Origin: Myxococcota bacterium
GTDB taxonomy: Bacteria > Myxococcota_A > UBA9160 > UBA6930
DNA length: 64,000 bases
Direction: 5' to 3'
Assembly (NCBI GenBank): GCA_028285625.1
Contig: JANQOX010000023.1
Location: forward strand, 124,001 to 188,000
Shown here: piece by piece, positions 23,926 through 33,055 of the stretch
Layout: each line of letters begins with the position of its first letter
Numbering within the stretch: the first letter of the stretch is position 1
The notes under the pieces: model-generated
Seen by the model: only the letters and a program-made list of their open reading frames with translations
What the model was told of the DNA's origin: nothing
Databases searched by the model: none
Program-made: the position numbers and the translations under genes

Positions 23926-24539
23926 ACCCGGCGGCGGCTCCGTGCCGCGAGGGCCGCCAGCCCGAGCCCGAGCCACGCCAGGGCCGGCTCGGGAGCCGCG
24001 ACGGCCGTCACGTCGAACGAGGCGACGAAGGCCTGCACCGCGGCGCCCGTGTTCTGGACGTCGAAGGTGTAGAGCGCGCCCGCCTCGAGCAGGAGCGGCC
24101 CACCTGCGAACGCGTTGGCGGCGTTGCCCTGGGCCAGGCCGTTGCCGAGCGAACTCACGCCAGGACCCGTGATGTCGAGGACCGGCGAGTTCAGGAAGGT
24201 GCCGCCCGTATCGGTCGAGTAGCTGTTCAGCGAGACGGCCTGGTCCACGACCAGCGTGAAGAGCAGCGTCGACCCGCCTCCTCCGCCGAGGTGAAGACCG
24301 TTGCCGATCACACCGGGCCGGATGCCCAGGAACCGCTCGACGCCGACCAGGTTCAGGGTGGACTCGAAGGTGAACGTCACACCGTCGGCGGTCTCGGTGA
24401 ACACCACGGGCTCATCGTTGATGCCGGAGTTCACGATCGTGTTGAACACGCCATCCGTGAAGTCGACCGGCACCGCCCCCGCGGGCACCGACAGGGCGAA
24501 CAGGAACAGAGCGAGAGCAGCGCAGCGCTGGAGCGGCAT
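23922..24539 (-). CDS. PEP-CTERM-type secreted protein
   Basis: The 205-residue protein has a signal peptide (residues 1-24, LALFLFALSVPAGA) and a beta-rich body. A typical PEP-CTERM tail, APEPALAWLGLGLAALAARS followed by RRRV, is made of Pro-Glu-Pro, a hydrophobic helix and a basic end. Such tails are processed by exosortase and the proteins are often linked to exopolysaccharide. No exosortase is in the window. AAGGGGA lies 5 bases before the ATG. The body has no recognised domain. Confidence 0.82.
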   Translation of the reverse strand: MPLQRCAALALFLFALSVPAGAVPVDFTDGVFNTIVNSGINDEPVVFTETADGVTFTFESTLNLVGVERFLGIRPGVIGNGLHLGGGGGSTLLFTLVVDQAVSLNSYSTDTGGTFLNSPVLDITGPGVSSLGNGLAQGNAANAFAGGPLLLEAGALYTFDVQNTGAAVQAFVASFDVTAVAAPEPALAWLGLGLAALAARSRRRV

Positions 24540-24667
24540 GGAGATCCCCTTCGGAGGGCCCATCGATCAGGCCTCACTTCGTAGGGTGTCCCCGGCGCGC
24601 CCGGAGGTGTCACAGAAAACCCTGAGTCCGCTCCCCGGCGCACCCTGCCGGGCCGCCGCCGGCGCCC

Positions 24668-25162
24668 TCAGTCCTGCTTGCGCGCGAGCCGGGTCCAGGA
24701 CTCGGCATGGCGCCCGGCGCGGTGGCTCTCGTCGAGTTCGGCCGTGAGGCAGCAGTACTCGAGCTGAAGGAAGTTCGGGTCGCGAAAGTAGATCGACTTG
24801 CACCAGCCGTGGTCCACCACGCCGCGCACGGCGACGCCCTTCGCCTCGAGGTCGCGCATGCGCGTCTCGAGCGCGGCCTCGTCGGGCACCTTGAAGGCGA
24901 AGTGGATGAGCCCGCCGCGTACGCCGAGTCCCCGGTTGATGCCGGCATCGAAGTCGTCGGGGACACCTTCGACGTCGTTGCACTCCATGAAGGCGATCAA
25001 CTCGCCCGCGCCCATGTCGAGGAAGGCGTGCCGGATCGCACCGCCGGTCTCGGGATGGATCATCTCGCAGACGACGACCGGAAGGCCCAGAACCCCCTCG
25101 TAGAAGTCGAGCGTCGCCTCCATGTCGTGGGTCGCGAGGCCGAGGTGGTGGATTCCGTGCAT
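24668..25162 (-). CDS. VOC-family (glyoxalase-like) protein
   Basis: The 164-residue protein is a vicinal-oxygen-chelate domain pair. GIHHLGLATHDMEATLDFYE at the start has the first metal His. GGLIHFAFKVPDE in the middle has the second His and QLEYCC near the end has the Glu. The arrangement fits dioxygenases, glyoxalases or resistance proteins; the substrate is unknown. ATG 25162 places the His of the first strand at residue 5, as is usual. Confidence 0.83.
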   Translation of the reverse strand: MHGIHHLGLATHDMEATLDFYEGVLGLPVVVCEMIHPETGGAIRHAFLDMGAGELIAFMECNDVEGVPDDFDAGINRGLGVRGGLIHFAFKVPDEAALETRMRDLEAKGVAVRGVVDHGWCKSIYFRDPNFLQLEYCCLTAELDESHRAGRHAESWTRLARKQD

Positions 25163-25413
25163 GCTGGGCCCCCTGGCTCGGTGAGATTGCATCTCCGATC
25201 CCCGCTTTCGTCAAGCAGCGGGCCCGGCGCCGGGGCGGGGCCACCCCAGCGCCGAGGCCAGGCCCACCTGACACCTCCCGCGCGAAGACCAGGGAACCCG
25301 GCGGCGCCCAGCGGCAACCCATCTTTGCCGGCGCCGCTGTGGATGCGCGAGGAAGCTGCCTCACCGGCCTCCGGCGTCCGATTCGAGCCCCCCCAACGGA
25401 GGCGCCGAGCGGA
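25163..25413. other. Intergenic stretch of 251 bases, nothing identified
   Basis: This lies between the end of the Bat operon and the start of the VOC gene. No convincing promoter hexamer, hairpin with T tract or coding frame was seen. Confidence 0.4.
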
Positions 25414-26808
25414 TCACGCCCCGCCCATCTCCTCGCGGTGGGCGGGGTGCTTGGCCCCTCCCCATGGGCCGCCCGCGCCCCTCGGGTTCAAAGGTGCGAG
25501 CGACTCCGGCGCTCGGGCTTCGCGCCGTGCCAGGCGCCTGCGCTCGCGAACCAACTCGTCCAGCAGCGCGCGACCCGACCAGCCCTCGCCGCCCGAAACG
25601 AGCGCAAGCTCGAGAGCCGATAGCTCACGGGCCAGCGGCTCTCGCACTTCGTCGGCGCCCCGCGCGGCGAAGTCGGCGAGCAGACCCGGAGGCGGGACGT
25701 GCCCTGCGCGCAGCAGCCACGCCAGGATCGCCCTGTGAGCCGCGGCGGGCGAACCCGAGCGGCAGGCGTCTCGCACGCGCGCGAAGTACGCGGCCTCGCT
25801 CTCGCGCCGGGCGACCTGCCATGCGGCGAACCGGCGGCGCAGCGCGCCGCGACTGCGCCACAGCAAGACTCCCGCGGCGAGCACGATGGCCACGAGCGCA
25901 GCCGCCCACGCGGGATGCGCCCGCACCCGCTGATCGATGGCGTAGCCCAGCCTCGTGCTCGGGCCGAGCGCCGGGTTCGGGTCCACGGCGAGCACGACAC
26001 CGCCCACGCTCTGCATGTGCAGCTTCTGGGCGCGCGGGTCCCACCAAGCCACCGGTTCGGCCGGAACCTCGAAGTCACCGGGGCGTTGGGCCAGGAACGT
26101 GACCGACTCGCTGCGCTCTCCAACGAGCGAGCCGCGATAGGTGTCGTCCTGCACCCGCGGCTGCTTGGGGTACACCGCCAGCCCGTCGATGCGGGGCGTG
26201 GCGAACGGAACGAAGGCCATGGCTGCGACGTCCGCCGCGCGGCGCGTGATCGTGCGGGTCACGGCGTCGCCCACCACCAGGTTCTCCGGGGCCGGATCGA
26301 AGGAGACCTCGACCTCGAAGTCACGGCTGGTGACGAGGCCCGTGCCGGGCTCGGCGCCCGGGGGCAGCCGGGCCTCGATGCGCAGGGCCGCCGTCTCGCG
26401 TTCGAAGGTCTCGCTCGGCTGCCCGTATCCGTCCGACACGTCGAAGACGACCGGAATCGGTGGAATCTCCACGACGCCCGCGCGGTGCGCGAAGAACGAG
26501 AGTTCGTAGCGCTGGAGCTGCCAGGACGTCCCGCCGCGGCTTTCGCTCAGGTAGACCGGCTGGCTGGCATCGCGGAGCAGTACGCCGCCCACCACCTCGG
26601 GCACGCGGATCCGCTGGTGGGAGAACGACGCGCCGGTACTCGCGAGGTCGACGCGCACGACCACGCGCTCGCCGACCCAGGCCGTGCCATCCCCCGCCAG
26701 CGACGCACGCGCGTCGGCCTCGGCGGCCGAGACCGGGGACGGCAGGGTGACGCCGAGCAGCACGAGCAGTCCCATCGACGCGGGCAGCGCGCGGTTCCGC
26801 ACGCTCAC
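25414..26808 (-). CDS. batD: BatD-like membrane protein
   Basis: The 464-residue protein has a signal peptide (ALPASMGLLVLLGVTLPSPV), a long beta-sandwich periplasmic region, and one helix near residues 300-325 (WAAALVAIVLAAGVLLWR). A cytoplasmic helical tail follows. SFSHQRIRVPEV, YELSFFAHRAGVVEIPPIPV and VEVSFDPAPENLVVGDAVT are BatD-like repeats. It is the last gene of the moxR-bat operon. GTG 26808 overlaps the stop of the TPR gene in GTGA, which supports this start. BatD is linked to envelope stress and aerotolerance, but the mechanism is not known. Confidence 0.82.
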   Translation of the reverse strand: MSVRNRALPASMGLLVLLGVTLPSPVSAAEADARASLAGDGTAWVGERVVVRVDLASTGASFSHQRIRVPEVVGGVLLRDASQPVYLSESRGGTSWQLQRYELSFFAHRAGVVEIPPIPVVFDVSDGYGQPSETFERETAALRIEARLPPGAEPGTGLVTSRDFEVEVSFDPAPENLVVGDAVTRTITRRAADVAAMAFVPFATPRIDGLAVYPKQPRVQDDTYRGSLVGERSESVTFLAQRPGDFEVPAEPVAWWDPRAQKLHMQSVGGVVLAVDPNPALGPSTRLGYAIDQRVRAHPAWAAALVAIVLAAGVLLWRSRGALRRRFAAWQVARRESEAAYFARVRDACRSGSPAAAHRAILAWLLRAGHVPPPGLLADFAARGADEVREPLARELSALELALVSGGEGWSGRALLDELVRERRRLARREARAPESLAPLNPRGAGGPWGGAKHPAHREEMGGA

Positions 26809-27449
26809 GGCGGACTCGCCCCGGCAGCCTGCTGCCGCTCGAGCTGCACGGCGAAGCGCGCGCGCAGGAAGTCTGCCGGGCGCGTCTGCACGCGGCGCAG
26901 CCACATGGCGCGATCCTCCGCCGCCGAGCCCGCACCGGGCTCCTCGACCACCTGCTCGCCGCCCCCGCGCTTACCGGTCTCGTCGAAGACGATGTCGTCG
27001 GCCTCGAGCATGCCACCGGTCCCGCCGGCATCGTCGTCCGGCGGCGCCAGACGCGCCTTGCGGGCGCGGGCGAGCGCGCGGTTGTCGAGGGCCTCGGGCC
27101 AGCCCGGCCGCTCGGCCAGCGCCTGGTCGTAGCTCGCGATCGCATCGTCGTACTGGCCCAACAGGATCAGCGCGTTGCCACGGTCGAAGAGCGCCTCCGC
27201 CGTGCCGACCTGCCCGAAGCTCGCCGCGGCCGATTCGAAGTCTCCGGCGCGATACTGCGCGACGCCCCGCCGCATCGGGTCGCGGTAGCGCTCGGCTGCG
27301 CCGGCCGGGTCCCCGCGCGCCTCGAGACGGGCCCCCTGCTGGTCGGGCGTGAGCCAGAGGTCCAGCCAACCGTCGGCCCACGCGGGTGCCGCGAACGAGA
27401 GGCTCGCCGCCAGCATCAGGGGTGTCGCCCCACGGTGCACGCGGCTCAT
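26805..27449 (-). CDS. Secreted TPR protein of the Bat operon (BatC/BatE-like)
   Basis: The 214-residue protein has a signal peptide (LMLAASLSFAAPAWA) and three to four TPR-like units, including RRGVAQYRAGDFESAAASFG, ALFDRGNALILLGQYDDAIA and YDQALAERPGWPEALDNRA. A C-terminal charged region follows. TPR proteins in this operon position are thought to assemble with BatA and BatB at the membrane. Its ATG overlaps the batB stop (ATGA) and its stop overlaps the batD start, so translation is coupled on both sides. Confidence 0.82.
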   Translation of the reverse strand: MSRVHRGATPLMLAASLSFAAPAWADGWLDLWLTPDQQGARLEARGDPAGAAERYRDPMRRGVAQYRAGDFESAAASFGQVGTAEALFDRGNALILLGQYDDAIASYDQALAERPGWPEALDNRALARARKARLAPPDDDAGGTGGMLEADDIVFDETGKRGGGEQVVEEPGAGSAAEDRAMWLRRVQTRPADFLRARFAVQLERQQAAGASPP

Positions 27450-28417
27450 GCCGACTCCTCCAGCACGAAACCCCTTCGGAAACCGACCAACACCAGCAGG
27501 GCCACGGCGGGCAGCAGCGACGTTCCCGCGTCGCGCCAGGCTTCGCTCTCGTCGCCGGCGGCCTGCGAGACGTCCGTGCGGACGCTGCGCGAGAGCGCCG
27601 TCACGTCGGCGTCGTCCACGGTCACGATCTCGAGCTGCCCCCCGCCGGCGCGGGCTGCGTCGGCCATGGCCGCGGCATCGAGCGGAGGCGCCGGGGGGCT
27701 TCCTGCCGGTACCGCGACTTCAGGCCCGGCGGCCACCGCGAGCACGTGCACCGGCGCCCCGCCCTGCCGGCGAGCCTCCCGCAGCACGGCCCACTGGTCG
27801 GCCGGCACCGCATCGGCCACGAGCAGGATCGACCCCGAGGCGCCCGCCCGGGCGAGCACGTCGTTGGCAAGGGCGACGGCGTCCGCCGCGGCATTGCCCT
27901 CCAGCGGCATGAGCTCGGGCGAGAGCTCTGCGGCAAAGGTCTCGAGCAGGTCGGTGTCGCGGGTCAGGGGCATTACCCGGTGGGCGCTGCCGGCGTAGGC
28001 GACCAGGGCCGTGCGGCCGCCCTGCCGCAGGGCGCCCAGGTCGTGGATCTTGTGCACCGCGCGCTCGAGCCGGCTCGGGCGCACGTCCTGGGCCAGCATC
28101 GTGGGTGTGACGGCCAGCGCGATCACCAGCGCCGCCTGGTCTTCGGCGAAGGGCGCCGGCGCGCGCTCCCAGCTCGGGCCGGCGAGCGCGAGCGTCGCCA
28201 GGGCCAGAAACGCCGCCAGCAGGTGGACGGGCCCCACGCGCCGCCGGCCGGCGCCGTCGCCCACCAGCAGCTCGGCCAGCAGGTGCGGAGCGATGATGCG
28301 GTGCCAGCGGCGCCGGGCGTTCGCCGCGCGATGCAGCCGCCAGACGAGGAGGACCGCGGGCAGGAGCGCCAGCAGCCAGAGCGGCCGGAGAAAGTGGAAG
28401 CTCTCCAGGGCCGTCAC
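27446..28417 (-). CDS. batB: BatB-like VWA membrane protein with degenerate MIDAS
   Basis: The 323-residue protein has two helices at the start (FLRPLWLLALLPAVLLVWRL and HLLAAFLALATLALAGP), a von Willebrand A domain and a C-terminal helix (LLPAVALLVLVGFRRGF). In the family the first metal motif is Asp-x-Ser-x-Ser. Here the aligned stretch is VIALAVTPTMLAQDV, so the Asp and first Ser are gone. The domain may therefore not bind metal at that site. The GTG start at 28417 overlaps the batA stop by four bases. Confidence 0.82.
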   Translation of the reverse strand: MTALESFHFLRPLWLLALLPAVLLVWRLHRAANARRRWHRIIAPHLLAELLVGDGAGRRRVGPVHLLAAFLALATLALAGPSWERAPAPFAEDQAALVIALAVTPTMLAQDVRPSRLERAVHKIHDLGALRQGGRTALVAYAGSAHRVMPLTRDTDLLETFAAELSPELMPLEGNAAADAVALANDVLARAGASGSILLVADAVPADQWAVLREARRQGGAPVHVLAVAAGPEVAVPAGSPPAPPLDAAAMADAARAGGGQLEIVTVDDADVTALSRSVRTDVSQAAGDESEAWRDAGTSLLPAVALLVLVGFRRGFVLEESA

Positions 28418-29436
28418 GCGGCTTCGGCCTCCGGCGGCACCGGATCCGCAAGCGCGCGAGATCGACGCCAAGCCCCGCGAAGCTCTCGGGCGGCGAGCAC
28501 GGCGAGCACCAGGCCCACGGCGCCACCGAGCGGCCAATGGAAGCGGTCCTGTCGGGGGCGGTGGCTCAGGGTCTCGACGCGGCGGGGGTTCAACGCGTCC
28601 AGCTCGACGTAGATGCCCTCGAGGCCTTCGCGGTCGCCGGCAAAGTAGGCGCGCCCCCCGGTCTTTCGCGCCACGGCCGCCAGGCTCTCGGCATCGAGCG
28701 CATCCTCGCCCACCGCAGCCGGGTCGCCCACGGCCACGGTGTGGATGACGACGCCCTGGTCTCGCGCAATCTCGGCCGCTCGCTCGGGCGGCACCAGGCT
28801 GCCGGTGTCGTTGCCATCGGTGAGCAGGATCAGGACGCGCTCTTCGACCTCGCTGCGCTCGAAAACCGTCAGCGCCAAGCCGATGGCATCGCCGATCACG
28901 GTCTGCGGGCCCGCCATGCGTACGCGCGTCTCGCCCAGCAGTTCGCGCACGACGTCGAGGTCCGCCGTGAAAGGCGCCTGCACGAAGGCCGCCGTCCCGA
29001 ACACCAGCAGCCCCACGCGATCGCCGTCGCGGCGGGCCAGGAAGCCGTCGAGGACCTGCTTGACCGCATCGAGACGCTCGACCACGGCCCCCGAGGCGTC
29101 GGTGAAGTCCCGGGCCTCCATGGAGCCCGAGAGGTCCACCGCCAGCAGCAGATCGCGCGTGGGCAGCTCTTTCGTGATCGGGGGCAGGATGTGCTGCGGC
29201 TGCGCGAGTGCCACCACGACCAGGGCCCACACGACCGCGAGCAGGGCCGTCTGCAGGGCTCCGCGGCGGACGACCACTGCACCGGGTGCGGGCGTTCCCC
29301 CCGTCACCCGCGCCAGGCGCTGCAGGTTCGGCACCCGCACGGCAACCCGCTTTCGCTGCAACGCCGGGACGCCCCACACCACCAGCACGGGGAGCGGCAA
29401 CAGCAGCAGGAGCCACGGATGCGCCAGCTCGATCAC
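28414..29436 (-). CDS. batA: BatA-like VWA membrane protein
   Basis: The 340-residue protein has a helix at residues 5-25, a second at about 60-80, a VWA domain and a final helix near 305-320. The MIDAS is intact: LLLAVDLSGSMEARDFTD, with a Thr in GPQTVIGDAIGLAL and Asp in ILLTDGNDTG. BatA and BatB are partners, and BatA here is the one likely to bind metal. It follows the DUF4381 gene with a four-base overlap. Confidence 0.9.
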   Translation of the reverse strand: MIELAHPWLLLLLPLPVLVVWGVPALQRKRVAVRVPNLQRLARVTGGTPAPGAVVVRRGALQTALLAVVWALVVVALAQPQHILPPITKELPTRDLLLAVDLSGSMEARDFTDASGAVVERLDAVKQVLDGFLARRDGDRVGLLVFGTAAFVQAPFTADLDVVRELLGETRVRMAGPQTVIGDAIGLALTVFERSEVEERVLILLTDGNDTGSLVPPERAAEIARDQGVVIHTVAVGDPAAVGEDALDAESLAAVARKTGGRAYFAGDREGLEGIYVELDALNPRRVETLSHRPRQDRFHWPLGGAVGLVLAVLAARELRGAWRRSRALADPVPPEAEAA

Positions 29437-29981
29437 GTGGGCTCCGCGAGCGCGCGATGCCGCCGGATCCAGCGCTCGGCCGCGCGAAAGGTGCGCGCGA
29501 GCTCGGCGCTGTCGGGCGGAGCCACACCGGCTCCGCCGTGGAGAAGCGCGCCCAGCCGCGCGCGAGCTTCGGGCTCGAGGGGACCGCCGCGGCCGGTCTC
29601 GTCGAGAAAGTCGGCCCAGGCCGCGCCGCTCAGCGAGGCCACCCGTGCACGCGGGTGGCTGGCCAGGGCGACGCGCTTGAGCAGCGCGGCGAGGGCGACC
29701 AGCGCTCGGCGCGTGTCACCCTCCGCGCCGGCCTCGAGACGCGCGAGTTCGTGCAGCGCCACCCGCCGGTAGCGGTTGGCGCGGTACCGCCGCCAGGCCC
29801 GCAGGCCGAGCCACGCGGCCACCAGCACGACGATGGCGGCCACGGCATACCATCCAGGCGCGGGCGGCCAGGCCGGCACCGGGCCCGGCGCCACGATCTC
29901 GTGCAACTGCGCGAGGCTGGTCGGATCGAAGGCCAGCTCCGGCGCCGCCACCCCAGGCCCCTCGGAAGTGCGCGCGTCCAC
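29433..29981 (-). CDS. DUF4381 membrane protein
   Basis: The 182-residue protein has a short N-terminal region with LHEIVAPGPVPAWPPAPGWY, one helix (VAAIVVLVAAWLGLRAW) and a helical cytoplasmic part. This is the DUF4381 arrangement found between DUF58 and VWA genes in Bat operons. GTG 29981 is used; it starts one base after the DUF58 stop codon. Function is unknown beyond the operon association. Confidence 0.82.
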   Translation of the reverse strand: MDARTSEGPGVAAPELAFDPTSLAQLHEIVAPGPVPAWPPAPGWYAVAAIVVLVAAWLGLRAWRRYRANRYRRVALHELARLEAGAEGDTRRALVALAALLKRVALASHPRARVASLSGAAWADFLDETGRGGPLEPEARARLGALLHGGAGVAPPDSAELARTFRAAERWIRRHRALAEPT

Positions 29982-29982
29982 C

Positions 29983-30960
29983 CTACGCGCGCCTCGCCTG
30001 GATGCGGCGCCCGAGCGCAGCCCGCACCTGGGCCGCCACGGGCTGGTCCGTGGACAACGGGATCAGCGGAATCGCCTGGCGGGCCGAGAGCTCGGCCAGG
30101 CGCCCGAGCCGGTCATCGAACTCGTCCCGAAAGCGCTTTCGAATCGACGCGTTGGAGGGGTCTACCTCGAGTTGATCCGAGCCATCGCTCACGATCCAGC
30201 GCACGTCGTCCTCGGGCATCTCGGCCTCGAGCGGATCGTGGACGGCGATGGCGATCAGATCGTTGTGGCCGTTGATGCGGGTCAGCATCCGGCGCGAGTC
30301 GGGGCCGGCCCCGGCGAAGTCGCTGATCAGGCCCACCAGGCAGTCGTGGCGCGCGAGTGGCCCCACCCGCTCGAGTGCGCGGTCGAACATGGCCGGATTG
30401 GCGCGGACCGGGCTGTCGGCGCGCATGCGGCGACTGCGCGTGACGATCGCACCGAGGATGCGCATCACGTGGGCCCTGCTGCTCCCCGGGCGGATCACCT
30501 CGAGCGACTCGTCGTCGAAGACGATGGCGCCCACGCGGTCCTTCATGGCGAGCACCCGCCACGCCGAGATCGCGGCGGCTTCGGCCGCCACCACGGTCTT
30601 GGTGCGCACGCGGCTGCCGAAGAACATGCCGATGCGCTGATCGACCAGCAGCCAGACGGTGCGGTCGCGCTCTTCGGTGTAGACGCGAACGTGCGGCTCG
30701 CCCGTTCGCGCCGTCACCCGCCAGTCGATGGACCGGATGTCGTCGCCCGGCAGGTATCCCCGGATCTCTTCGAAGTCGAGCCCGCGACCGCGCAGCCGGG
30801 AGGCATGGCGACCGTACAGCACGCTGTGGAGGGGTTGTCGCGGCAGGAAGCTCACGCCCTCGGCCTCGAACTGCAGGCGGACCAGGGCGTCGAGATCGGC
30901 GCGTACGCGGGGGTCGCCCTCCTGGGGCGCGGCCCGATGCTTGACGCGCGTGTACTGCAT
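29983..30960 (-). CDS. DUF58 protein
   Basis: The 325-residue protein has the DUF58 signature GRGLDFEEIRGYLPGDDIRS and IDWRVTARTGEPHVRVY near residues 58-95, and a VWA-like C-terminal half. It has no membrane segment. DUF58 proteins regularly follow a MoxR AAA ATPase and are considered its partners. It begins 15 bases after the moxR stop, completing the canonical order. Confidence 0.92.
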   Translation of the reverse strand: MQYTRVKHRAAPQEGDPRVRADLDALVRLQFEAEGVSFLPRQPLHSVLYGRHASRLRGRGLDFEEIRGYLPGDDIRSIDWRVTARTGEPHVRVYTEERDRTVWLLVDQRIGMFFGSRVRTKTVVAAEAAAISAWRVLAMKDRVGAIVFDDESLEVIRPGSSRAHVMRILGAIVTRSRRMRADSPVRANPAMFDRALERVGPLARHDCLVGLISDFAGAGPDSRRMLTRINGHNDLIAIAVHDPLEAEMPEDDVRWIVSDGSDQLEVDPSNASIRKRFRDEFDDRLGRLAELSARQAIPLIPLSTDQPVAAQVRAALGRRIQARRA

Positions 30961-30975
30961 GCCCCGGGCGACCGC

Positions 30976-31965
30976 CTAGCCGGCGATCGCGACCTCCTCG
31001 AGCAACCGGTCGATCACGTCGTTCGAGGACACGCCGTCGGCGTTGGCCTCGTAGCTGAGCGCCAGGCGATGGCGCAGACAGCCATGCGCCACCGCCCGCA
31101 CGTCGTCCGGCAGCACGTGGTCCCGGCCGGCGAGCCACGCCTTCGCCCGCGACGCCTTGTCGAGCGCGATGCCGCCACGCGGGCTCGCACCCACGTGGAT
31201 CCAACGGGCGAGGTCCTCGGCGTGGCGGTCCGGGTAGCGGGTCGCGAACACCAGGTCCACGAGATACGTCTGCACCACCTCGCTGATCGCCACCGACGCG
31301 ATCTCGCTTCGAGCGTCGAAGACGGCCTGCTGGGCGAGCGGCTCGGGCGCACTCCCGGCCGCGGCTTCGGGCTTCTGGGCGGCGACCTCCTCGCCGCGAA
31401 CCAGCTCGAGGATCTGCCCCTCGGCCGCCTCGTCCGGGTAGCCCACGTGCACGTGCATCAGGAACCGGTCCATCTGCGCCTCGGGCAGCGGGTAGGTGCC
31501 CTCCTGCTCGACCGGGTTCTGCGTGGCCATCACGATGAACAGCGGCGGCATGGCGTGCACCGTGCCGGCCACGGTCACCTGCCGCTCCTCCATTGCCTCG
31601 AGCAAGGCCGCCTGGACCTTGGCCGGGGCACGGTTGATCTCGTCGGCGAGCACCACGTTGGCGAAGATCGGCCCGGGATCGAAGCGAAAACTCGGGGCAC
31701 CGCCCTGGGTCTGGTGGAGCACCTCGGTCCCCGTGACGTCGCTCGGCAGCAGGTCCGGCGTGAACTGGATGCGCGAGAACTGCGCATCCAGATTGTGTGC
31801 GAGGCTCTTCACGGCACGGGTCTTCGCGAGGCCCGGCAGGCCCTCGAGCAGCAGGTTGCCGTTGGCGAGGAGCCCGATGACCAGGGCCTCGACGACGTCG
31901 TCCTGCCCGATCACAGAGCCGGACATGCGCTGCTGCAGGGCCTGGATCGCCTCCAGGGGTCTCAA
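30976..31965 (-). CDS. MoxR-family AAA+ ATPase
   Basis: The 329-residue ATPase has a Walker A LLEGLPGLAKTRAV near residue 43, a Walker B NVVLADEINRAPAKVQAALL, and a sensor region VMATQNPVEQEGTYPLPEAQ. MoxR proteins act as chaperones for VWA-domain complexes, here BatA and BatB. TTG at 31965 is chosen because GGAGG lies 6 bases ahead; an ATG at 31998 in frame would lack a ribosome site. It leads the seven-gene operon and diverges from the transglutaminase-like gene. Confidence 0.92.
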   Translation of the reverse strand: MRPLEAIQALQQRMSGSVIGQDDVVEALVIGLLANGNLLLEGLPGLAKTRAVKSLAHNLDAQFSRIQFTPDLLPSDVTGTEVLHQTQGGAPSFRFDPGPIFANVVLADEINRAPAKVQAALLEAMEERQVTVAGTVHAMPPLFIVMATQNPVEQEGTYPLPEAQMDRFLMHVHVGYPDEAAEGQILELVRGEEVAAQKPEAAAGSAPEPLAQQAVFDARSEIASVAISEVVQTYLVDLVFATRYPDRHAEDLARWIHVGASPRGGIALDKASRAKAWLAGRDHVLPDDVRAVAHGCLRHRLALSYEANADGVSSNDVIDRLLEEVAIAG

Positions 31966-31996
31966 TGTCGGCCTCCTTCCATCCGATGCGGCGAGC

Positions 31997-32002
31997 ATGG
32001 TA
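31997..32002 (-). promoter_or_regulatory. -10-like TACCAT of the moxR-bat operon
   Basis: On the minus strand TACCAT lies 31 bases before the TTG start, leaving space for the GGAGG ribosome site. It faces the TAGATT of the divergent gene 25 bases away. Confidence 0.4.
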
Positions 32003-32026
32003 ACGCTGGCGGAGTGCGCCTGTTGC

Positions 32027-32032
32027 TAGATT
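32027..32032 (+). promoter_or_regulatory. -10-like TAGATT
   Basis: TAGATT ends 8 bases before the ATG of the transglutaminase-like gene, so the transcript would start at or next to the start codon. Confidence 0.5.
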
Positions 32033-32040
32033 CGGATGCG

Positions 32041-33012
32041 ATGCCGAAGTCGCGATCCCTGGGGCGCAGGCTGGCCCTGACGGGCCTCGCGGTCGTCGCG
32101 ACGGTCGTGTTGCTGATGGGCGCCGCGGCCGCCTCGCACACCCGCGCGAGCGACCCGGCGTGGCTGCGTACGGTCAAGCTGGTGTCGAAGGATCTGGTGA
32201 TCGACGCCCTCACGCCGGTCCTGGCGGTGGCGTACCCGGTCGAAGGGCTCGGCCCCGTCACGCCGCTCGACGGCCCCGGGTTCTGGTACGAGGACCTCGA
32301 CCACCCCTATTTGGCCGAGATCCGCGGCGATGCGCGACTCGCTGCGTTGTTCGACGGGACGCCGCCCGACGTGGACTGGGCGGCCGACGCTGCGAACTTC
32401 TTGCGCGACCGGTTTCCCCATGGAACGCCGCCCTTCGCCACGCGCAACCGCGACGTGCTCGACCTGCTCGACCGGGCCGAGGGGGGGGCGGGCTACCTCT
32501 GCGGCACCGCCTCGAAGATGCTCATCCAACTGGTGCAGGCGGCCGGAGGCGATGCACGCAAGGTTCGCCTGGGCGGCCACGTGGTGGTGGAGATCTGGTC
32601 GGCACGACACCAGAAGTGGGTGCTGATCGATCCCGACGTGAACGTCCGCTACGAAGACACGTCGGGCAAACCGCTCAACGCATGGGACATGCTCGAGATC
32701 GGCCGCCGCGGAGATCGCGACGCGGTCGTCGCCATCCCCGGGCCGTCGCCGAACGGGCTGTACGACGAGGGACTGCTCGCTCGGCAGCTCGAGCAGTTCT
32801 ATGCCGACGGCTTCGCCATCGACTATCACGCCAAGTGGCTGAGTCTGAAGCTGCCCCGCTGGCATCCTCGCCGCTCGCCCTCGGTCACCTCGGTCTACTA
32901 CGCCCCGCCGGATTCGGCGCGCCCGCGCGACCTGGAGCTCTACGACGCGGTCGTCGAGGACCCGGCCAAGCTCTATCAGCCGCCCGAGCCGCGGACCCGC
33001 GTCGCGGGCTGA
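32041..33012 (+). CDS. Exported transglutaminase-like protein
   Basis: The 323-residue protein has a membrane or signal segment (LALTGLAVVATVVLLMGAAA). A transglutaminase-like core follows, with the Cys in GYLCGTASKMLIQL (about residue 155), His in LGGHVVVEIW and Asp in VLIDPDVNVRY. This is the Cys-His-Asp order of papain-like transglutaminase domains, which may act as a peptidase or amide hydrolase outside the membrane. No linked partner is clear. The segment after residue 215 is Pro-rich with no known domain. Confidence 0.72.
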   Translation: MPKSRSLGRRLALTGLAVVATVVLLMGAAAASHTRASDPAWLRTVKLVSKDLVIDALTPVLAVAYPVEGLGPVTPLDGPGFWYEDLDHPYLAEIRGDARLAALFDGTPPDVDWAADAANFLRDRFPHGTPPFATRNRDVLDLLDRAEGGAGYLCGTASKMLIQLVQAAGGDARKVRLGGHVVVEIWSARHQKWVLIDPDVNVRYEDTSGKPLNAWDMLEIGRRGDRDAVVAIPGPSPNGLYDEGLLARQLEQFYADGFAIDYHAKWLSLKLPRWHPRRSPSVTSVYYAPPDSARPRDLELYDAVVEDPAKLYQPPEPRTRVAG

Positions 33013-33043
33013 CGCCCCGCGACGGCGCCGAGCCGCCCTGCGG

Positions 33044-33049
33044 TAGGAT
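33044..33049 (+). promoter_or_regulatory. -10-like TAGGAT, leaderless spacing
   Basis: TAGGAT is separated from the ATG at 33056 by exactly six bases, so transcription is expected to begin at the A of the start codon. Confidence 0.6.
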
Positions 33050-33055
33050 CGGCCC

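Noticed and set aside
23922-24539. Exosortase genes expected near the PEP-CTERM proteins
   Set aside because: No multi-helix protein with the exosortase Cys-Arg-His pattern was seen anywhere in the window.
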